NCBI GenBank assembly: GCA_021298995.1
Contig: JAJTGB010000004.1
Location: 1-45,296 of the forward strand
DNA from: Comamonadaceae bacterium
GTDB taxonomy: Bacteria; Pseudomonadota; Gammaproteobacteria; Burkholderiales; Burkholderiaceae_C
DNA length: 45,296 nucleotides
Reading direction: 5' to 3'
Shown one piece after another: positions 8,510 through 17,291 of this stretch. Numbering within the stretch: the stretch's first letter is position 1; every line of letters starts with the position of its first letter. A model generated the notes under the pieces. The model did no database searches. It was given only the letters and a program-made list of their open reading frames with translations, and was not told the DNA's origin. The translations under genes were made by a program, and so were the position numbers.

Positions 8510-9175
8510 TTACTCAATGCGCCAAGTGAATAACATGCTGGCCCAGCTTTGCTGAGGCTTGCCATCTAGCGTGCCAGGCTTGAACTGACACTTGGATAAA
8601 CCGGCTCTGGCCGCTTCATCCAAACGCCTGAAACCCGAAGACTTCTCAATGGCTGATTCAATGACTTTGCCATCGACGCCCACCAAGAACTTCAGCTGCA
8701 CAGTGCCTTCTTCCTCCAAGCGCTTGGAAGCGCTGGGGTATTCGGGCTTTTCGCAAGCTGACGCATTGATCACCGCGGCTGTTCGAACAGGCGGTGCTGG
8801 CGGCGCAGGTGGTGCGGGCGGTGCATTCATTTGCACTGGCAAAGGCGATGGCGGCGCCACGGGTTGCGGTGTATTGGACACAGCCGCAATGGCATTCACC
8901 GGAGGTGGCGCAGCCACGGGCACTTCAACCGGCGGCACGTAGGCTGGCGGCGGAGGTGGCAAATTCTTGGGCGGTGGTGGCGGTGGGGGTGGCGGAATTT
9001 CAGGCTTGGTCTCTTCCAAAAGAACGGCTTCCACCGGTCCTTTGATGACTTTCACAAACTTGCGCGCAAGTCCGGAGTTGATGGCCCAAAACAGCAGCCC
9101 GTGCAACACCACCACAACGGTCAACCCGATCAAATGCTTGCGGGGGGTACGCTGCCGGCTGGCGTAATCAATCAT
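8510..9175 (-). CDS. tonB: TonB energy transducer
   Basis: 221 residues: a short basic cytoplasmic start, one membrane helix (about residues 16-33, VVVVLHGLLFWAI), a Pro-rich periplasmic rod (about 58-130, including nine consecutive prolines) and a C-terminal TonB domain (about 140-221) ending with GKPQQSWASMLFTWRIE. It spans the periplasm and passes the force made by ExbB/ExbD to outer-membrane receptors, here presumably the receptor encoded at 33206-35968. AAGGAG about ten bases upstream of the ATG supports the start. It heads a six-gene minus-strand run ending with the esterase. Two HexR-like palindromes lie 90-135 bases upstream, so the motor is likely regulated with carbohydrate supply rather than iron. 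Confidence 0.93.
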   Translation of the reverse strand: MIDYASRQRTPRKHLIGLTVVVVLHGLLFWAINSGLARKFVKVIKGPVEAVLLEETKPEIPPPPPPPPPKNLPPPPPAYVPPVEVPVAAPPPVNAIAAVSNTPQPVAPPSPLPVQMNAPPAPPAPPAPPVRTAAVINASACEKPEYPSASKRLEEEGTVQLKFLVGVDGKVIESAIEKSSGFRRLDEAARAGLSKCQFKPGTLDGKPQQSWASMLFTWRIE

Positions 9176-9262
9176 GTAACAAGTGCTCCTTCACAGCGAG
9201 ATCAATCTATGAGCATCACAGATTTACAATATTTTGTTCGATTATTCTAAATGGCAGGCTAT

Positions 9263-9277
9263 TGTAATTAAGTTACA
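9263..9277. promoter_or_regulatory. HexR/RpiR-like operator upstream of tonB (site A)
   Basis: TGTAATTAAGTTACA matches the known HexR (RpiR family) consensus TGTAATTAAATTACA at 14 of 15 positions. It lies 88 bases before the tonB start, in the gap after the glucokinase-RpiR gene. Confidence 0.65.
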
Positions 9278-9294
9278 GCGCCTATTAAGTTCTT

Positions 9295-9309
9295 GGTAGA
9301 AAAATTACA
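9295..9309. promoter_or_regulatory. Second HexR/RpiR-like operator upstream of tonB (site B)
   Basis: GGTAGAAAAATTACA keeps the GTAR-N5-TTACA core, 11 of 15 to the HexR consensus, 32 bases (about three helical turns) from site A. The spacing would place two bound dimers on one DNA face. Confidence 0.5.
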
Positions 9310-9336
9310 TGGGGTTATCCCTTGATTTTCTCGGTA

Positions 9337-11208
9337 TTATTGGCTGTGAGATGTGTAGGGTTTGAGGGGAAAAGGCGGGCTGACAGCCGGCGTACCTTTT
9401 GGCTCGCGAGGTTTGTCAAGATGCTCTTGTTGAATTGGATAAGCCAATGTATGGCGCATTTCCAAGCCCACGATCAAAATGTCAATTAGCAACAAATGCA
9501 AAACACGGCTCACCATGGGCAGGTGAGTGGCGGCATTTTCATTATGCTCGGCAACCAAAGCGGCATCTGCTTTGCGCGCCAAAGGCGATTGGTTGGCTGT
9601 GATGGCAATCAAGGCAGCTCCGCGCTGCTGAATCTTTTCTTGCAAGGCCATTAGCTGAGGCAATTTGCCACCGCTGCTAATAATCACCGCCACGGTGCCA
9701 GGCTGAATAGACGCTGCGGTGAGCTCTTGCAAATGAGGCTCGGTGTGGGCGCCACACGGAAGCCCCAGACGCAAAAACTTGGTTTGAGCATCTTGGGCCA
9801 CTGCCGAGTAGTTACCCACGGCAAAGAGTTCAACTCGGTCTGCGCCAGCAACCAAATCAATGGCACGGTCAATAGAATCACGTTGCAGTTCGTTACGCAG
9901 TTGCAAAATAGCATTAGCCGTATTGCCCAGCACCTTGGCGCCCAATTCCAGCATGGAATCATCGTTTGTCACTTTGGAGTGAGTGATCGGTACCGACATG
10001 CTTAAGCCCGATGCCAAACGCAGCTTGAGATCAGACAAACCTTTGCAACCCACAGACCTACAAAACCGAATCACGGTAGGTTGGCTAACCTGAGCTGTCA
10101 AGGCGATATCGTGAATAGGATCGCTCAGGACAGATCGCGGTTTGGCCAATACCAAATCGGCAACACGCTGTTCTGCCGGTGATAGCTCAGCCCGAGAGCG
10201 CCTAATTTGAGTCAGGATGGCTGAGCCTGGGCTGCTCATCATGGCGCGCAATTGCGTGTCCAAAATGGCAGATGCGCCCAAGAAAGTGGCCTGGGGTGCC
10301 GTGATTACAAAGGTTGGAATTTGACCTACATAGTTGGCAAATCGACCCTTTTGCTCAAAGCGACTTCGAAAGCCTGAGCGATCAAAAAAATCACCCAATC
10401 GCGGCACAATGCTGCCCCCAATATAGATGCCGCCCGTGGCTCCTAAGGTGAGCGCCAAATTACTAGCGGCCGTGCCGAGAATGTTGCAAAACAAATCCAA
10501 TGATTGCGTGCACAAGGGGTCTTTTTCGTCCAAGGCGCAGCGAGCAATGTCTGGCGCGGCGAGTCCTTTGACTTGCATTTGGTTCAGCTCTGCGAGCGCC
10601 AAATAGGTCAACTCAAGGCCTGTTCCAGACAGCAAACGTTCAAACGAAACGTGGTCGAAATGACGCCACATATAGGCCAACACAGCGGCCTCGCGGGCAT
10701 CAGAAGGCGCAAAGCTGGTGTGCCCCCCCTCGGACCCTAACGAAGTCCAACCATCTCCCGAAGGAATCAGGCCAGAAACACCCAAGCCGGAGCCTGAACC
10801 AATTAAGCCAATGACACTGTTTTTGACGGCTTGGCCAGAACCCACTTGGCGGAAATCTTGTGGAGTTAAACGCGGCAAAGCCATGGCCAAGGAAGTGAAA
10901 TCGTTCACCACCACCAGCGTATCGAGGCCTAAATTGAGTCGTGTTTCTTCAATGGAAAATTGCCAGTGGTAGTTGGTCATGCGAACACGGTCACCATCTA
11001 CAGGGTTCGCAATGGCCACGGCAGCATGGGCCACAGAGGCTGATTTCAAGCTGGCCAGGTAGGCTGCCACAGCTGCTTCAAAGCTGGGAAAGTCAGCACA
11101 TCGCAAGCTGCGTTGTTGGGTAAATTCGCCGTAGCTGGTTTCGATGGCAAAGCGCGCATACAGGCCACCGATATCAGCGATCAAACGGGGAGAGTCAAAT
11201 GCGATCAT
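9337..11208 (-). CDS. Fused glucokinase-RpiR family transcriptional regulator
   Basis: 623 residues from the ATG at 11208. Residues 1-320 are a glucokinase domain; about 335-400 an RpiR-type helix-turn-helix (AELSPAEQRVADLVL...VSQPTVIRFCRSVGC); about 445-565 a SIS sugar-isomerase fold (VELFAVGNYSAVAQDA, VAVIISSGGKLPQL) that binds phosphosugars. Such Glk-HexR/RpiR fusions are known in Burkholderiales. Catalytic Asp103 (NDFTSLAMALP) and the EGGH loop remain, but the phosphate-1 motif is DIGGLYAR at 12-19, with Leu-Tyr replacing Thr-Asn, so kinase activity is doubtful. The open frame reaches back to 11346, but that start would run through operator C; 11208 aligns with family N-termini. It is probably the regulator of the palindromes listed here, responding to a hexose-phosphate or Entner-Doudoroff intermediate. 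Confidence 0.88.
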   Translation of the reverse strand: MIAFDSPRLIADIGGLYARFAIETSYGEFTQQRSLRCADFPSFEAAVAAYLASLKSASVAHAAVAIANPVDGDRVRMTNYHWQFSIEETRLNLGLDTLVVVNDFTSLAMALPRLTPQDFRQVGSGQAVKNSVIGLIGSGSGLGVSGLIPSGDGWTSLGSEGGHTSFAPSDAREAAVLAYMWRHFDHVSFERLLSGTGLELTYLALAELNQMQVKGLAAPDIARCALDEKDPLCTQSLDLFCNILGTAASNLALTLGATGGIYIGGSIVPRLGDFFDRSGFRSRFEQKGRFANYVGQIPTFVITAPQATFLGASAILDTQLRAMMSSPGSAILTQIRRSRAELSPAEQRVADLVLAKPRSVLSDPIHDIALTAQVSQPTVIRFCRSVGCKGLSDLKLRLASGLSMSVPITHSKVTNDDSMLELGAKVLGNTANAILQLRNELQRDSIDRAIDLVAGADRVELFAVGNYSAVAQDAQTKFLRLGLPCGAHTEPHLQELTAASIQPGTVAVIISSGGKLPQLMALQEKIQQRGAALIAITANQSPLARKADAALVAEHNENAATHLPMVSRVLHLLLIDILIVGLEMRHTLAYPIQQEHLDKPREPKGTPAVSPPFPLKPYTSHSQ

Positions 11209-11304
11209 GGACAAATCTGGGGCAATGGTGTGCAATATTGAGTGAGGGCTGTCGAATTTCAGGCTGTTTGCGAAGCACTCAAAGGTCTGACGATTGACTG
11301 AATT

Positions 11305-11319
11305 TGTAATGTAACTACG
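11305..11319. promoter_or_regulatory. HexR/RpiR-like operator in the glkR-amylase divergent promoter (site C)
   Basis: TGTAATGTAACTACG, 11 of 15 to the HexR consensus, with both half-sites recognisable. It lies 97 bases before the fusion regulator start and 121 before the amylase start, suggesting autoregulation and joint control. A further inverted repeat GTAAC-N6-GTTAC follows at 11337-11352. Confidence 0.5.
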
Positions 11320-11440
11320 AGCAAGCAAGTTGAAATGTAACCTCATTGTTACTTTTATTTCAAGCCCAATGTCCGTGAAAATTGCAAGATATTAGAGGAA
11401 AATAGGCCATCTCTCATCGAAAATCAAGAGCGTTTCACTC

Positions 11441-14167
11441 ATGTTACTTTCTTACGCGCGTAGTAAAGCTACAGTTTTCGGGGCTTCAATTTCTGTATCT
11501 GTTTTGGTATGGGCCCTGAGCATGGCACTTTCAGCAGAAGCCGCAGCGCCCAAATTAAAGCTTCATGTGCCGTCACCCGATTGGCGCGACCAAATCATTT
11601 ACTTTCTCATGACTGACCGTTTTGAGGATGGAAACCCTCAAAACAACGATCAAGGTGCGGGTGAGTTTGATCCCAAGCAAGGCGCGCGCTACAGCGGTGG
11701 CGATTTGGCAGGTGTGCAAAAACGGCTGAACTACATCCAAGGGCTGGGCGCCACGGCGGTGTGGATCACGCCCCCGGTGGCCAACCAGTGGTGGAACGGC
11801 AACTACGGTGGCTACCACGGCTACTGGGCATCCGACTTCAAGCGGGTTGACGCCCACGTGGGCACCTTGAAAGACTACCAAAAACTCTCTGATGCACTGC
11901 ACCGCCGAGGGATGTACCTCGTTCAAGACATTGTGCTGAACCACATGGGCGATTTTTTTCGCTATAAAAATGTAGCGCCTGGAAGCACAGAGAAAGATCC
12001 GACACAAGGCTATGAGTTCAACGCGCAATCGGTCCCAATGAAGGCACCTTTGCAAAAGCCCTTTAACCAGAACGACCCACTCAACTCTCAACATCGTACA
12101 GCAGGCATCTATCACTGGACGCCCGATGTGGTCAATTACAACGATCGCCATCAAGAGTTGAATTACCAGATGGCTGGCTTGGACGATTTGAATTCTGAAA
12201 ACCCGGTGGTCAGACGTGCACTGCGCGACAGCTATGGGTATTGGATTCGAGAAGTGGGTGTCGATGCTTTCAGGTTGGACACGGCCTTTTATGTACCGCC
12301 CGAGGCCATTCAAGATTTTCTCTATGCCAAAGATCCCAAGCACCCCGGCATGCGCTTGGTTGCCCAACAAACGGGCCGCAAAAATTTCCTGACCTTTGGC
12401 GAAGGCTTTGGCATCGACAAGGCAGGTGAGACCCAGCAAATGAAAAAAATTGAGGCCTACGTGCGAGACGCCAAGGGTGCGCCCGTCATGCAAGGCATGC
12501 TCAATTTTCCGTTGTATGGCAGTGTGAGTGATGTCATGGCGCGGGGGCGTCCCACGCAAGAGTTGGCAGAGCGAATTCGACAGAACATGCAAATTCACAG
12601 CGATCCGCACCGCATGCCCAGTTTCTTAGACAACCACGATGTTGATCGGTTTTTAAAGGGTGGCAGTGAATTGGCCTTGCGTCAAAGCTTGGCCTTGATG
12701 ATGACCTTGCCTGGCATTCCAACTTTGTATTACGGCACTGAGCAAGGTTTCAAAGAACAACGTGCCGCCATGTTTGGCAAGGGCTATGGCTCTGGGGGAG
12801 TGGATCATTTCAACCAACAGGCACCTTTGTACACCTACACCCGAAGCTTGACGACCTTGCGCAAGCAGCACAAAGTTTTCTCTAGAGGGGTGCCAACGAT
12901 ATTGCGCGAAGATTCAGCCGGTCCTGGCGTGTTGGCTTACCGCATGGACCATGGCAATCAGTCTGCGTGGGTGGTTTTCAATACGGCAGATCACGCGGTG
13001 ATGTTGGATCGATTAGAACTTTTTAAAGGCCGTAAAAACGCAGCAAGGCCCGCTTCCCTCAAAGGCGTTTGGGGTGTTGAGGGAGCACAGTTCAAGCTGC
13101 CCACAGAAATTCGAATGGCAGACACAGCCTCTGACGACCATGCTGTGAATTTGCAAATGCCACCGCGCAGCACTCAAATTTGGATGGACGAGGGACAATC
13201 TAACAAGCGTTCAATGCATGTTGCAAATAACGCAGCAAAAACCAAAACTGTATTGCCTCAATGGCCCAGCAACATGCCGGAAAAAATGGCGCAAGACTTT
13301 GAGCTCAAAGGGGAGTGGTCTTTGCCTCAAGCCGCCACAACTGAGTTGGTCCTGGTGGTGAATGGCCAGTTGAACAATGCCAAAGTGGTTGAGTGGCTGT
13401 CACCCAAGCAATGGCGGTTGAGAGTAGACACCTCGGCTTGGGCAGATGCTTCTGATCAACGCTTGAGCTTGGTGGTCAGAGACACAAAGACACAAAGTGT
13501 GCTGACAGTCAGTGAACCCAGATTTTTGCGTTTTGAAAAACAATGGGCCTTGGTCTCAGAAGTGCTGGACCCCAAAGGCGACGATCGGGGCCCGCTTGGA
13601 ACTTACGTTTACCCCACAGACCCCGGCTATTTTCCTGGGATCTTTGACATTGAATCAATGCAAGTGTGGCGCGCGCAGAAGTCCATCCGCTTGAAACTTA
13701 AGATGGGTGCACTGAGCCAATCGTGGAACCCCGCCAACGGATTTGACCATGTGGTTTTCACGGTGTTCATAGGTCTGCCGAATGCTACCAACAGCCTTCA
13801 AGTGATGCCAATGCAGCAAGACCAACTTCCGCCCGGCACACATTGGCACTTTCGCTTGAGAACCCATGGCTGGTCGAATGCCATGTTTTCCACACAAGGT
13901 GCCTCAGCGGGCTCTGAAGGACAAACCTTGCTGGAGACTGCCAAGCTCAAAGTAGACGCGCAAGCTCAAACCATTCAATTTGATTTTCCAGCCTCTTTGT
14001 TGTCTCAACTCCCTGATTTGAAGGGCGTTCAAATCTTGGTCAACACATGGGATTACGACAGCGGTTATCGCAAACTCTCGCAACAAGGGGGCACGCACAA
14101 TGTGGGCGGAGGCAATGCCGATCAGCCGTTGTGGATGGACAGCATCAAGATTGAACTGAACCCATGA
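11441..14167 (+). CDS. Secreted GH13 alpha-amylase-type enzyme with glucodextranase-like C-terminal domain
   Basis: 908 residues. A signal peptide (about 1-36, ending SAEAAA) precedes a GH13 barrel starting DWRDQIIYFLMTDRFEDG. The catalytic set is intact: nucleophile Asp280 (GVDAFRLDTAFY), acid/base Glu321 (LTFGEGFG) and Asp400 (FLDNHDVDRF). A beta-domain follows, and the last 220 residues (VLDPKGDDRGPLGTYVYP ... VLVNTWDYDSGYR-like) resemble the C-terminal domain of glucodextranase and archaeal pullulanases, probably for substrate or surface contact. It should hydrolyse alpha-glucans outside the cytoplasm. It is divergent from the glucokinase-RpiR regulator across a 232-base promoter region, and its stop overlaps the start of the MATE gene by four bases (ATGA), so the two are translationally coupled. 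Confidence 0.9.
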   Translation: MLLSYARSKATVFGASISVSVLVWALSMALSAEAAAPKLKLHVPSPDWRDQIIYFLMTDRFEDGNPQNNDQGAGEFDPKQGARYSGGDLAGVQKRLNYIQGLGATAVWITPPVANQWWNGNYGGYHGYWASDFKRVDAHVGTLKDYQKLSDALHRRGMYLVQDIVLNHMGDFFRYKNVAPGSTEKDPTQGYEFNAQSVPMKAPLQKPFNQNDPLNSQHRTAGIYHWTPDVVNYNDRHQELNYQMAGLDDLNSENPVVRRALRDSYGYWIREVGVDAFRLDTAFYVPPEAIQDFLYAKDPKHPGMRLVAQQTGRKNFLTFGEGFGIDKAGETQQMKKIEAYVRDAKGAPVMQGMLNFPLYGSVSDVMARGRPTQELAERIRQNMQIHSDPHRMPSFLDNHDVDRFLKGGSELALRQSLALMMTLPGIPTLYYGTEQGFKEQRAAMFGKGYGSGGVDHFNQQAPLYTYTRSLTTLRKQHKVFSRGVPTILREDSAGPGVLAYRMDHGNQSAWVVFNTADHAVMLDRLELFKGRKNAARPASLKGVWGVEGAQFKLPTEIRMADTASDDHAVNLQMPPRSTQIWMDEGQSNKRSMHVANNAAKTKTVLPQWPSNMPEKMAQDFELKGEWSLPQAATTELVLVVNGQLNNAKVVEWLSPKQWRLRVDTSAWADASDQRLSLVVRDTKTQSVLTVSEPRFLRFEKQWALVSEVLDPKGDDRGPLGTYVYPTDPGYFPGIFDIESMQVWRAQKSIRLKLKMGALSQSWNPANGFDHVVFTVFIGLPNATNSLQVMPMQQDQLPPGTHWHFRLRTHGWSNAMFSTQGASAGSEGQTLLETAKLKVDAQAQTIQFDFPASLLSQLPDLKGVQILVNTWDYDSGYRKLSQQGGTHNVGGGNADQPLWMDSIKIELNP

Positions 14168-15558
14168 AGATGCGTTTTGGCGCTATTGCGGCGCCCTTGT
14201 TTTTAGAGCTGAGCATTGGCATGGCCGTGGGCATGCTGGGTACCAGTTTTGCCGCACACATTTCAGACGCAGCAGGCGGTGCATTTGCCCTCACCAACCA
14301 TTTGTTTGGTTTGCTGTTCATGGTGTTTCGCTTGGTGGGGGCGGGTATAGGGGTGGTGGTCAGCCAAAACTTGGGCGCGCAACACCGCCATGAAGCAGAC
14401 CGCGTAGCGCGCGCTGCATTGGCCGCTGGAACCTGGATGGGTGGCAGCATGGCCGTGGTGGCCTTGGTGTTTGCCACGCCACTTTTGCGCTTGCTGAATG
14501 CACCAGCCGATGTGTTGGTGTTGGCCACGCCCTTGCTTCAAGCCTTGTCATTGGCTTTGCTGTTAGATGCTTGGAATGCCTGCATGGCCAGTGTCATGCG
14601 TGCGCATTTGCGAACGCGAGAAACACTGGGCGTCATGTTGGTCATGCACGCGGTCCATGTGGGTTTGGCTTGGCCTTTGATGCATGGTGTGAGCTTCGTG
14701 CCAGGCCTTGAAAATTGGCCAGGCTTTGGTTTGCCAGGCTTTGCCCTTGCCTTGGTCATCAGCCGCTTGGTGGGTCTGTGGCTGCATTGGATTTTGTGGC
14801 AAAGCCGATTGAAGTTGGTGCCAGATGTAGCCGATTTTTGGCGCTTTCGCAAAACACAAATCAAACACATACTGCACATTGGCTTACCCGGTGCAGCTGA
14901 AAACCTATCTTGGGAATTGGCCTTTTTAGTCAGCGTGGCGGCTGTGGGCCTCATGGGCACCCAAGCCTTGGCTACGCAGGCTTATGTCTTGCAATTCAAC
15001 ATGTGGATCTTGATCAGCGGTGCGGCCATCGGCATCGCCGTTGAAATGGTGGTCGGTCATTTGGTGGGCGCCAGAAAATTGCGCGAAGCGCATGTGCTGG
15101 TGAAGCGCGCACAGACCATCGGCTTTGCAGTGACCCTGGTTGTGGCGGTGCTCATGGCTTGGCAAGGTGCTAGCTTGCTGCGGTGGTTTACAGACGATCC
15201 CGCTATTTTGGCTGAAGGTCAGCGTTTGCTGTGGTGGTCCATTCTGTTGGAAACAGGCCGCACCTTCAACCTGATTGTGATTTCAGCATTGCGCGCCACA
15301 GGCGACTCTAAGTACCCGTTTTATGCCGGTGCAGGCTCGATGGCCGTGGTCTTGGCTGGCGGCAGTTGGTTGCTGGGCGTGCACTGGGGCTGGGGTCTCA
15401 CGGGTATCTGGATTGCCTATGCCGCCGACGAGTGGATTCGCGGACTGTTAATGTGGCATCGCTGGGTGTCTAGAGGATGGATTCCCCATGCCAGAGCAAC
15501 GCATGCCCGCATGCGACATCAAACGCCATCGCCTGGGATCCCTCAAGCTAGCACGTAA
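14164..15558 (+). CDS. MATE family efflux transporter
   Basis: 464-residue polytopic inner-membrane protein with about 12 helices in two homologous halves: AAPLFLELSIGMAVGMLGTSF opens the first, GLPGAAENLSWELAFLVSVAAVGLMGTQALA the second. MATE proteins export cationic or other organic compounds using Na+ or H+ gradients. Start and coupling: the ATG lies within the ATGA overlap with the amylase stop. Its substrate is unknown, and pairing with an amylase is unusual. It could export an inhibitor or oligosaccharide-linked compound, but multidrug-type export is the default expectation. Its 3' end overlaps the end of the opposite-strand GH13 gene by 16 bases. Confidence 0.85.
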   Translation: MKMRFGAIAAPLFLELSIGMAVGMLGTSFAAHISDAAGGAFALTNHLFGLLFMVFRLVGAGIGVVVSQNLGAQHRHEADRVARAALAAGTWMGGSMAVVALVFATPLLRLLNAPADVLVLATPLLQALSLALLLDAWNACMASVMRAHLRTRETLGVMLVMHAVHVGLAWPLMHGVSFVPGLENWPGFGLPGFALALVISRLVGLWLHWILWQSRLKLVPDVADFWRFRKTQIKHILHIGLPGAAENLSWELAFLVSVAAVGLMGTQALATQAYVLQFNMWILISGAAIGIAVEMVVGHLVGARKLREAHVLVKRAQTIGFAVTLVVAVLMAWQGASLLRWFTDDPAILAEGQRLLWWSILLETGRTFNLIVISALRATGDSKYPFYAGAGSMAVVLAGGSWLLGVHWGWGLTGIWIAYAADEWIRGLLMWHRWVSRGWIPHARATHARMRHQTPSPGIPQAST

Positions 15559-17264
15559 ACGCGTGCTTCCCAGGCCGCCAAGGTGTCGGGTGCCATCGCC
15601 CATTCACTGCTTGGAAGGTTGCCAATCAGGGGTGTGGCTGCGGAAAAGTCGGGCAATTGTTTCAAAGGCAAGCCCTGAAACTGCGCACTGAAATTGCACA
15701 AGACCAACAATTGCACGTCATGCAAGCGGCGTGTAAAGGCAAACAACGCGGTGTGTTTGGGCAACAACAATTCAAAATCGCCATCCACCAGAACGGGCCA
15801 ATTTTTTCGCAGCGCAATCAGTTGGCGGTAATGGTGAAACACCGAATCAGCGTCTGCACGCGCTTGGGCCGCATTCACTTGGCTGAAGTTGTCGTTCAAA
15901 GCCAACCAAGGCGTGCCTTGTGTAAACCCCGCATGCTGCGACGCAGACCATTGCATGGGTGTGCGGGCATTGTCTCGACCCTTGGCATGAATCGATGCCA
16001 TGACATCTTGGTGCGGACGGCCCTGCTGCAAGACAGCCTGTGCATACATGTTGCGTGTTTCAATGTCTTGGTAGGCTTTGATGTTGAACCATTTCACATT
16101 GGTCATACCCAACTCTTCACCTTGGTAAATGAAGGGAGTGCCTTGCATCATGTGCAAACACGTGGCCAGCATTTTGGCCGAGCGCACGCGGTGCAGGCCT
16201 GCATCGCCAAACCGAGAAACAGCGCGGGGTTGATCGTGGTTGCACCAATACAAACTGTTCCAGCCCTTGCCATGCAAACCTGTTTGCCAGCGGCTAAGGC
16301 TGGCTTTCAGGTCGGGCAGGTGCAATGCCTTCAAAGCCCACTTGCCTTTGCCCGCTTGGCTGTCCACATCCATGTGTTCAAACTGAAAAACCATGTCCAA
16401 GGCGCCGGTCTCTGGGTTGGTAATTTCTTGGGCTTGTTCAAGCGTGGCGCAAGGGGCTTCGCCCACAGAGATGCAGTCGTAATGGTCTAGCACTTCCTGC
16501 TTCATCTCGCGCATGAAGGCCATGAAGCGAGGGCCGTGAGTGACCATCTCAAAGGCCGGCTGTAAAAACCCATCTTGAACTTTGGGTGCATTGGGCAAGC
16601 GGGCTTCTGACTTGGAAAAAGTGCCAGCTTCAAGCCAAGGCTTGGAGATCATGTTGATCACATCCATCCTAAAACCGCCCACGCCCTTCTTCAACCAGAA
16701 GTGCATCAGTTCATACACCTCTTGCCGCACCTTGGGGTTCTCCCAATTCAGGTCGGGTTGCTTCTTTGAGAACATGTGCAGGTAGTACTCACCGGTGGCC
16801 TCGTTGAAGGTCCAAGCCGAGCCACTGAACGCGGCTTCCCAGTTGGTGGGCTCGCGCCCGTCTACCGGGTCGTGCCAAATGTAGTAGTCGTGATACGGAT
16901 TGGTCTTGGCGCTGCGGGCTTGCTTGAACCATGCGTGTTCATCAGAGGTGTGGTTGACCACCAAGTCCATCATCAGGCGAATGCCGCGCTGTTGCATACC
17001 CGCCAGCATGGCGTCAAAGTCGGCCATGCTGCCAAACTCTTGCATGATGCTGCGGTAGTCACGAATGTCGTAGCCGTTATCGTCGTTGGGCGAGTCATAC
17101 ACGGGCGACAACCAGACAATGCCAACACCCAATGCGTCTAAGTGATCAAGCTTGGCGGTGATACCTGGCAAATCGCCGATGCCATCGCCGTTGCTGTCTG
17201 CAAAAGAGCGAGGGTAGATTTGATAGGCGACCTGTTGGCGCCAATCTTTTTTCCGAGAAAGCAT
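15543..17264 (-). CDS. Cytoplasmic GH13 glucosidase, oligo-1,6-glucosidase type
   Basis: 573 residues with no signal peptide. GH13 markers run in order: YQIYPRSFADSNGDGIGDLPG, DLVVNHTSDEH, nucleophile Asp201 in GGFRMDVINMIS, acid/base Glu269 in SVGEAPC, and Asp344 in CNHDQPRAV. In GH13 alpha-glucosidases a Val right after the nucleophile (RMDV) marks alpha-1,6-acting enzymes, while Thr or Ala marks alpha-1,4; the Val here predicts isomaltose, panose or dextrin branch-point cleavage. It is the last gene of the pullulanase-ABC operon, 27 bases after the MalK-type gene, and would finish breakdown of imported branched oligosaccharides to glucose. Trehalose-6-phosphate hydrolase is less likely because no PTS or trehalose genes are present. 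Confidence 0.9.
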   Translation of the reverse strand: MLSRKKDWRQQVAYQIYPRSFADSNGDGIGDLPGITAKLDHLDALGVGIVWLSPVYDSPNDDNGYDIRDYRSIMQEFGSMADFDAMLAGMQQRGIRLMMDLVVNHTSDEHAWFKQARSAKTNPYHDYYIWHDPVDGREPTNWEAAFSGSAWTFNEATGEYYLHMFSKKQPDLNWENPKVRQEVYELMHFWLKKGVGGFRMDVINMISKPWLEAGTFSKSEARLPNAPKVQDGFLQPAFEMVTHGPRFMAFMREMKQEVLDHYDCISVGEAPCATLEQAQEITNPETGALDMVFQFEHMDVDSQAGKGKWALKALHLPDLKASLSRWQTGLHGKGWNSLYWCNHDQPRAVSRFGDAGLHRVRSAKMLATCLHMMQGTPFIYQGEELGMTNVKWFNIKAYQDIETRNMYAQAVLQQGRPHQDVMASIHAKGRDNARTPMQWSASQHAGFTQGTPWLALNDNFSQVNAAQARADADSVFHHYRQLIALRKNWPVLVDGDFELLLPKHTALFAFTRRLHDVQLLVLCNFSAQFQGLPLKQLPDFSAATPLIGNLPSSEWAMAPDTLAAWEARVYVLA

Positions 17265-17291
17265 TTCAGAAAAAAATCAGTTCAGAAAGAA

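Noticed and set aside
8592-8942. Gly-rich plus-strand open frame opposite tonB
   Set aside because: Its composition is just the complement of the TonB Pro-rich region.
11336-11353. TGTAACCTCATTGTTACT as an eighth HexR-like operator
   Set aside because: The half-sites are spaced differently from the 15-base form; reported only as an inverted repeat beside site C.
11412-11440. LacI-type operator before the secreted amylase
   Set aside because: The CG-centred sequence near AGAGCGTTTCA matches too few conserved positions of the other two sites.
11573-12610. 345-codon open frame on the minus strand inside the secreted amylase gene
   Set aside because: It is antisense to a clear GH13 catalytic domain and shows no protein-family features; long shadow frames are common with this codon use.
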